In this document: piece by piece, positions 61,605 to 64,000 of the stretch | Position numbering within the stretch: the first letter of the stretch is position 1 | How the letters are laid out: each line of letters starts with the position of its first letter | Assembly (NCBI RefSeq): GCF_000190535.1 | Contig: NC_015160.1 | Span: 3,906,001-3,970,000 of the forward strand | Direction: 5' to 3' | DNA: 64,000 bases | From: Odoribacter splanchnicus DSM 20712 | GTDB taxonomy: Bacteria > Bacteroidota > Bacteroidia > Bacteroidales > Marinifilaceae | The notes under the pieces: model-generated | Database searches by the model: none | The model's input: the letters and a program-made list of their open reading frames with translations, nothing else | Told to the model about the DNA's origin: nothing | Position numbers and translations under genes: made by a program

Positions 61605-64000
61605 TTGAACACAAAGGATTTACTGCAAAAATATCTCTCTGCCCGGGCGGTGAAAAAGTTAACGGAGCTGTTAACTACCCGTAGTGACCGGAAATACAGA
61701 CTTGTCAACAATGCCGGTTCGGTGACTTCCCTGATTGTCGGAGCCATGCGTATCACCCGGCCGGGGTTGCGGGTCGTTGTGCTGAACGACCGGGAAGAAG
61801 CTGCCTATTTTTATAATGATATATTGGCTTTGGCCGATGAAAAACAAATCGCCTTTTTGCCTTCTTCTTATCGCAGGATGATTAAAGAGGAAGAGAAAGA
61901 TAACGATTCGGTCCTGGTGCGTACCGAAGTGCTGAATAATATCCGGAATGGCGAAGTCGATACTTTGATTACTTATCCGGAAGCATTGGCTGAAAAGGTC
62001 GTCGACCGGGAAGTGCTTTCCCGCATGTCGATGGTGGTGAATCAGGGAGATGCCTTATCGATTTCTTTCGTCGAAAATCTTTTGGTAGAATACGGGTTCG
62101 AACGGAATGATTTTGTCTATGAACCGGGACAGTTTTCGATCCGGGGGAGTATTGTGGATGTGTATTCTTTTGCAGAAGAACAGCCGGTCCGGATAGATTT
62201 TTTCGGAGATGAGGTCGAATCGATTCGTTTTTTCGATATCGAGACCCAGTTATCCGATAAAAAGACCGGGAAAGTATCGATCGTTCCTGATCTCAGTGGC
62301 AAAACAGAGGCCGGAGGATTTAAACATACGGACTTGAGTTCCTATTTCTCTGTTAAACCGGTCTGGTGGATCAAAAATGGGATGTTCCTTCACGATAAAG
62401 TGAAAGCTTTATATGCCGAAGCCGGGGAAGAGCTCGTCACTTCTGCCGAAGGACTGATGAATTATCTCGAAGATTGCCATGTGGTGGAATGGGGACCGGA
62501 TATGTATTTCCGGGGAGAAACGATAGACGTAGCCTGTGAACCTCAGCCTCCGACCAACAAGCATTTCGATTTGCTGGCAGAGACTTTGCAATCCCGCCAG
62601 GCCAACGATTACCGGTTGTATATCTGTTCGAACAATGAAATGCAAATCCAGCGTATCCGGGATATTTTTAAAGATAAAGGATACGAAATCGGTTTTACCT
62701 GGCTGGAAGGCGTAATACATGAAGGATTTTCGGATTCGAATGAAAAGATTTGTGTTTATACGGAACATCAGATTTTCGATCGTTATCATAAATACCGCCT
62801 GCAGACTACCCGGATCCGGCAGGGGAGGGAATCGATCACCCTGGGGGAATTGCAAAATTTGCATCCGGGGGATTATGTCGTGCATATCGACCATGGGATC
62901 GGACGATTCGGCGGACTGGTCAAAATCAACAACGATGGTAACGAACAGGAAGCGATCCGGCTGGTATATAAGAATAATTCGGAATTGTATGTCGGATTGC
63001 ATTCCCTGCATAAAATATCCAAATATAAGGGGAAAGACGGTGTTCCTCCTGTCGTGAACAAATTAGGAGGAGATGCCTGGAATAAACTTAAACAGAAGAC
63101 TAAGTCCCGGGTAAAAGATATTGCAAGGGAGTTGATCGCCCTCTATGCCCGCCGCAAGAAAGAAGCTGCTTTTGCTTTTTCTAAAGATAGTTATTTGCAG
63201 GAAGAAATGGAAGTGTCGTTTATGTATGACGAGACTCCCGATCAGATAAAAGCGATCGAAGCGGTAAAAGCCGATATGGAAAAACCTCAGGTAATGGACC
63301 GCCTGATCTGTGGAGATGTGGGATTTGGGAAGACTGAAGTTGCAATCCGGGCCGCTTTTAAGGCGGTGGCCGATAGCAAACAGGTGGCTGTCCTGGTGCC
63401 GACGACTGTTTTGGCTTATCAGCATTACCATACTTTTTCCAGGCGGCTGGAAGGCATGCCCTGTCGGGTGGAATATATCAGCCGGATGAAGAAACCCGGA
63501 GAAATTAAGAAAATCCTGAACGATCTGAAGGAAGGCAAAGTAGATATCATAATCGGTACCCATCGGCTGACCAGCAAAGATGTCGTATTTAAAGATCTGG
63601 GATTGTTGATCGTCGATGAGGAACAAAAATTCGGAGTCGGGGTAAAGGAAAAACTGAAGACCCTGAAATTGAATGTAGATACCCTGACTATGACGGCGAC
63701 TCCGATCCCGCGTACTTTACAATTTTCATTGATGGGAGCCCGCGATATGTCGATTATCCGTACTCCGCCGCCCAACCGTTATCCCATTGTAACGGAATTG
63801 CACCGTTTCGACGAGCAGCTGATCAAAGAGGTGATTCTTTATGAAATGGCCCGTAACGGTCAGGTGTTTTTTATCCACAACCGGGTCGAGACCATCCGGG
63901 ATATTCAGGGCATGCTGCAACGGATTGTCCCGCAGGTGAAAACCTGTGTTGCACATGGACAAATGGAAGGCGAAGAACTTGAAAAAGTGATGCATGATTT
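61605..64000 (+). CDS. mfd: Transcription-repair coupling factor Mfd (5' part, runs off the window)
   Basis: ATP-driven translocase that removes stalled RNA polymerase and recruits UvrA. About 798 codons are visible of an expected 1100. I propose a TTG start at 61605: no ATG exists in frame between the promoter and the conserved region, and AGAAGAAAA precedes it. Order of domains: UvrB-like region with RGSIVDVYSF (about residue 181), RNA-polymerase-interacting domain (LHPGDYVVHIDHGIGRFGG, about 419), then helicase motifs CGDVGFGKTE (Walker A, about 567), VDEEQKFGVG (motif II) and TATPIPRTLQ (motif III). The 3' end with the TRG motif lies outside. Confidence 0.95.
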   Translation, partial: MNTKDLLQKYLSARAVKKLTELLTTRSDRKYRLVNNAGSVTSLIVGAMRITRPGLRVVVLNDREEAAYFYNDILALADEKQIAFLPSSYRRMIKEEEKDNDSVLVRTEVLNNIRNGEVDTLITYPEALAEKVVDREVLSRMSMVVNQGDALSISFVENLLVEYGFERNDFVYEPGQFSIRGSIVDVYSFAEEQPVRIDFFGDEVESIRFFDIETQLSDKKTGKVSIVPDLSGKTEAGGFKHTDLSSYFSVKPVWWIKNGMFLHDKVKALYAEAGEELVTSAEGLMNYLEDCHVVEWGPDMYFRGETIDVACEPQPPTNKHFDLLAETLQSRQANDYRLYICSNNEMQIQRIRDIFKDKGYEIGFTWLEGVIHEGFSDSNEKICVYTEHQIFDRYHKYRLQTTRIRQGRESITLGELQNLHPGDYVVHIDHGIGRFGGLVKINNDGNEQEAIRLVYKNNSELYVGLHSLHKISKYKGKDGVPPVVNKLGGDAWNKLKQKTKSRVKDIARELIALYARRKKEAAFAFSKDSYLQEEMEVSFMYDETPDQIKAIEAVKADMEKPQVMDRLICGDVGFGKTEVAIRAAFKAVADSKQVAVLVPTTVLAYQHYHTFSRRLEGMPCRVEYISRMKKPGEIKKILNDLKEGKVDIIIGTHRLTSKDVVFKDLGLLIVDEEQKFGVGVKEKLKTLKLNVDTLTMTATPIPRTLQFSLMGARDMSIIRTPPPNRYPIVTELHRFDEQLIKEVILYEMARNGQVFFIHNRVETIRDIQGMLQRIVPQVKTCVAHGQMEGEELEKVMHD

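Noticed and set aside
1..64000. tRNA, rRNA or CRISPR features
   Set aside because: No cloverleaf with a 3' T-arm signature, no rRNA sequence and no regularly spaced repeats were seen on either strand by reading; a dedicated search was not possible.

Overview
The window comes from a Bacteroidota chromosome, most likely of the order Bacteroidales. The evidence is a MurF-Alr fusion gene, a GldH lipoprotein, a TonB-dependent receptor paired with a large surface lipoprotein, an NVEALA peptide beside a six-bladed beta-propeller fragment, a DUF4922 protein, and promoters with the Bacteroidetes -7 box (TAnnTTTG). A gut Odoribacter-like species would fit, but that genus guess is only an inference from the overall gene mix.

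1-28.7 kb is mainly core chromosome. It holds a broken AraC-type regulator, a large imperfect inverted repeat (about 620-1085) that recurs near 55.8 kb, ddl, an mnmA/trmB/gldH/LD-carboxypeptidase run on the minus strand, metG, and a TonB receptor with its partner lipoprotein. Then come a lipoprotein 5'-nucleotidase divergent from a concentrative nucleoside transporter (nucleotide salvage), a likely peptidoglycan-recycling run (AmpG-like permease, SpoIID, DUF4922, glycosyltransferase), prmC-recX, cardiolipin synthase, murF-alr and a kelch-like lipoprotein.

28.9-39.5 kb is an integrative mobilizable element. It has a tyrosine integrase that has lost its catalytic half, a HEPN-like cargo gene behind a near-palindromic control region, an HU gene with an in-frame amber codon, small cargo genes (VOC, Cdd1-like), two excisionase-type HTH genes, a VirE-like ATPase, a Toprim primase, a DUF3408 protein, a hairpin-rich oriT candidate, mobC and a relaxase. 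The mobilization half looks intact while the integration half is decaying.

40.7-60.3 kb is a large glycerol / glycerol-3-phosphate / glycerophosphodiester cluster: glpD, glpK, glpF, a DeoR-type regulator, glpA-glpB-glpC, two closely related glpT copies, a secreted HAD phosphatase, two phosphate-selective-type porins, a secreted propeller-like protein and a GlpQ lipoprotein. Together they can take glycerophosphodiesters across the outer membrane, cut them to glycerol-3-phosphate in the periplasm, import this by GlpT or (after dephosphorylation) by GlpF and GlpK, and oxidise it by GlpD or GlpABC to dihydroxyacetone phosphate. A 2-hydroxyacid dehydrogenase and yaaA sit beside and inside this cluster.

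60.3-64 kb holds a truncated beta-propeller gene, an NVEALA peptide and the first about 800 codons of mfd, which starts with TTG and runs off the window. No tRNA, rRNA, CRISPR array or intact insertion sequence was seen.
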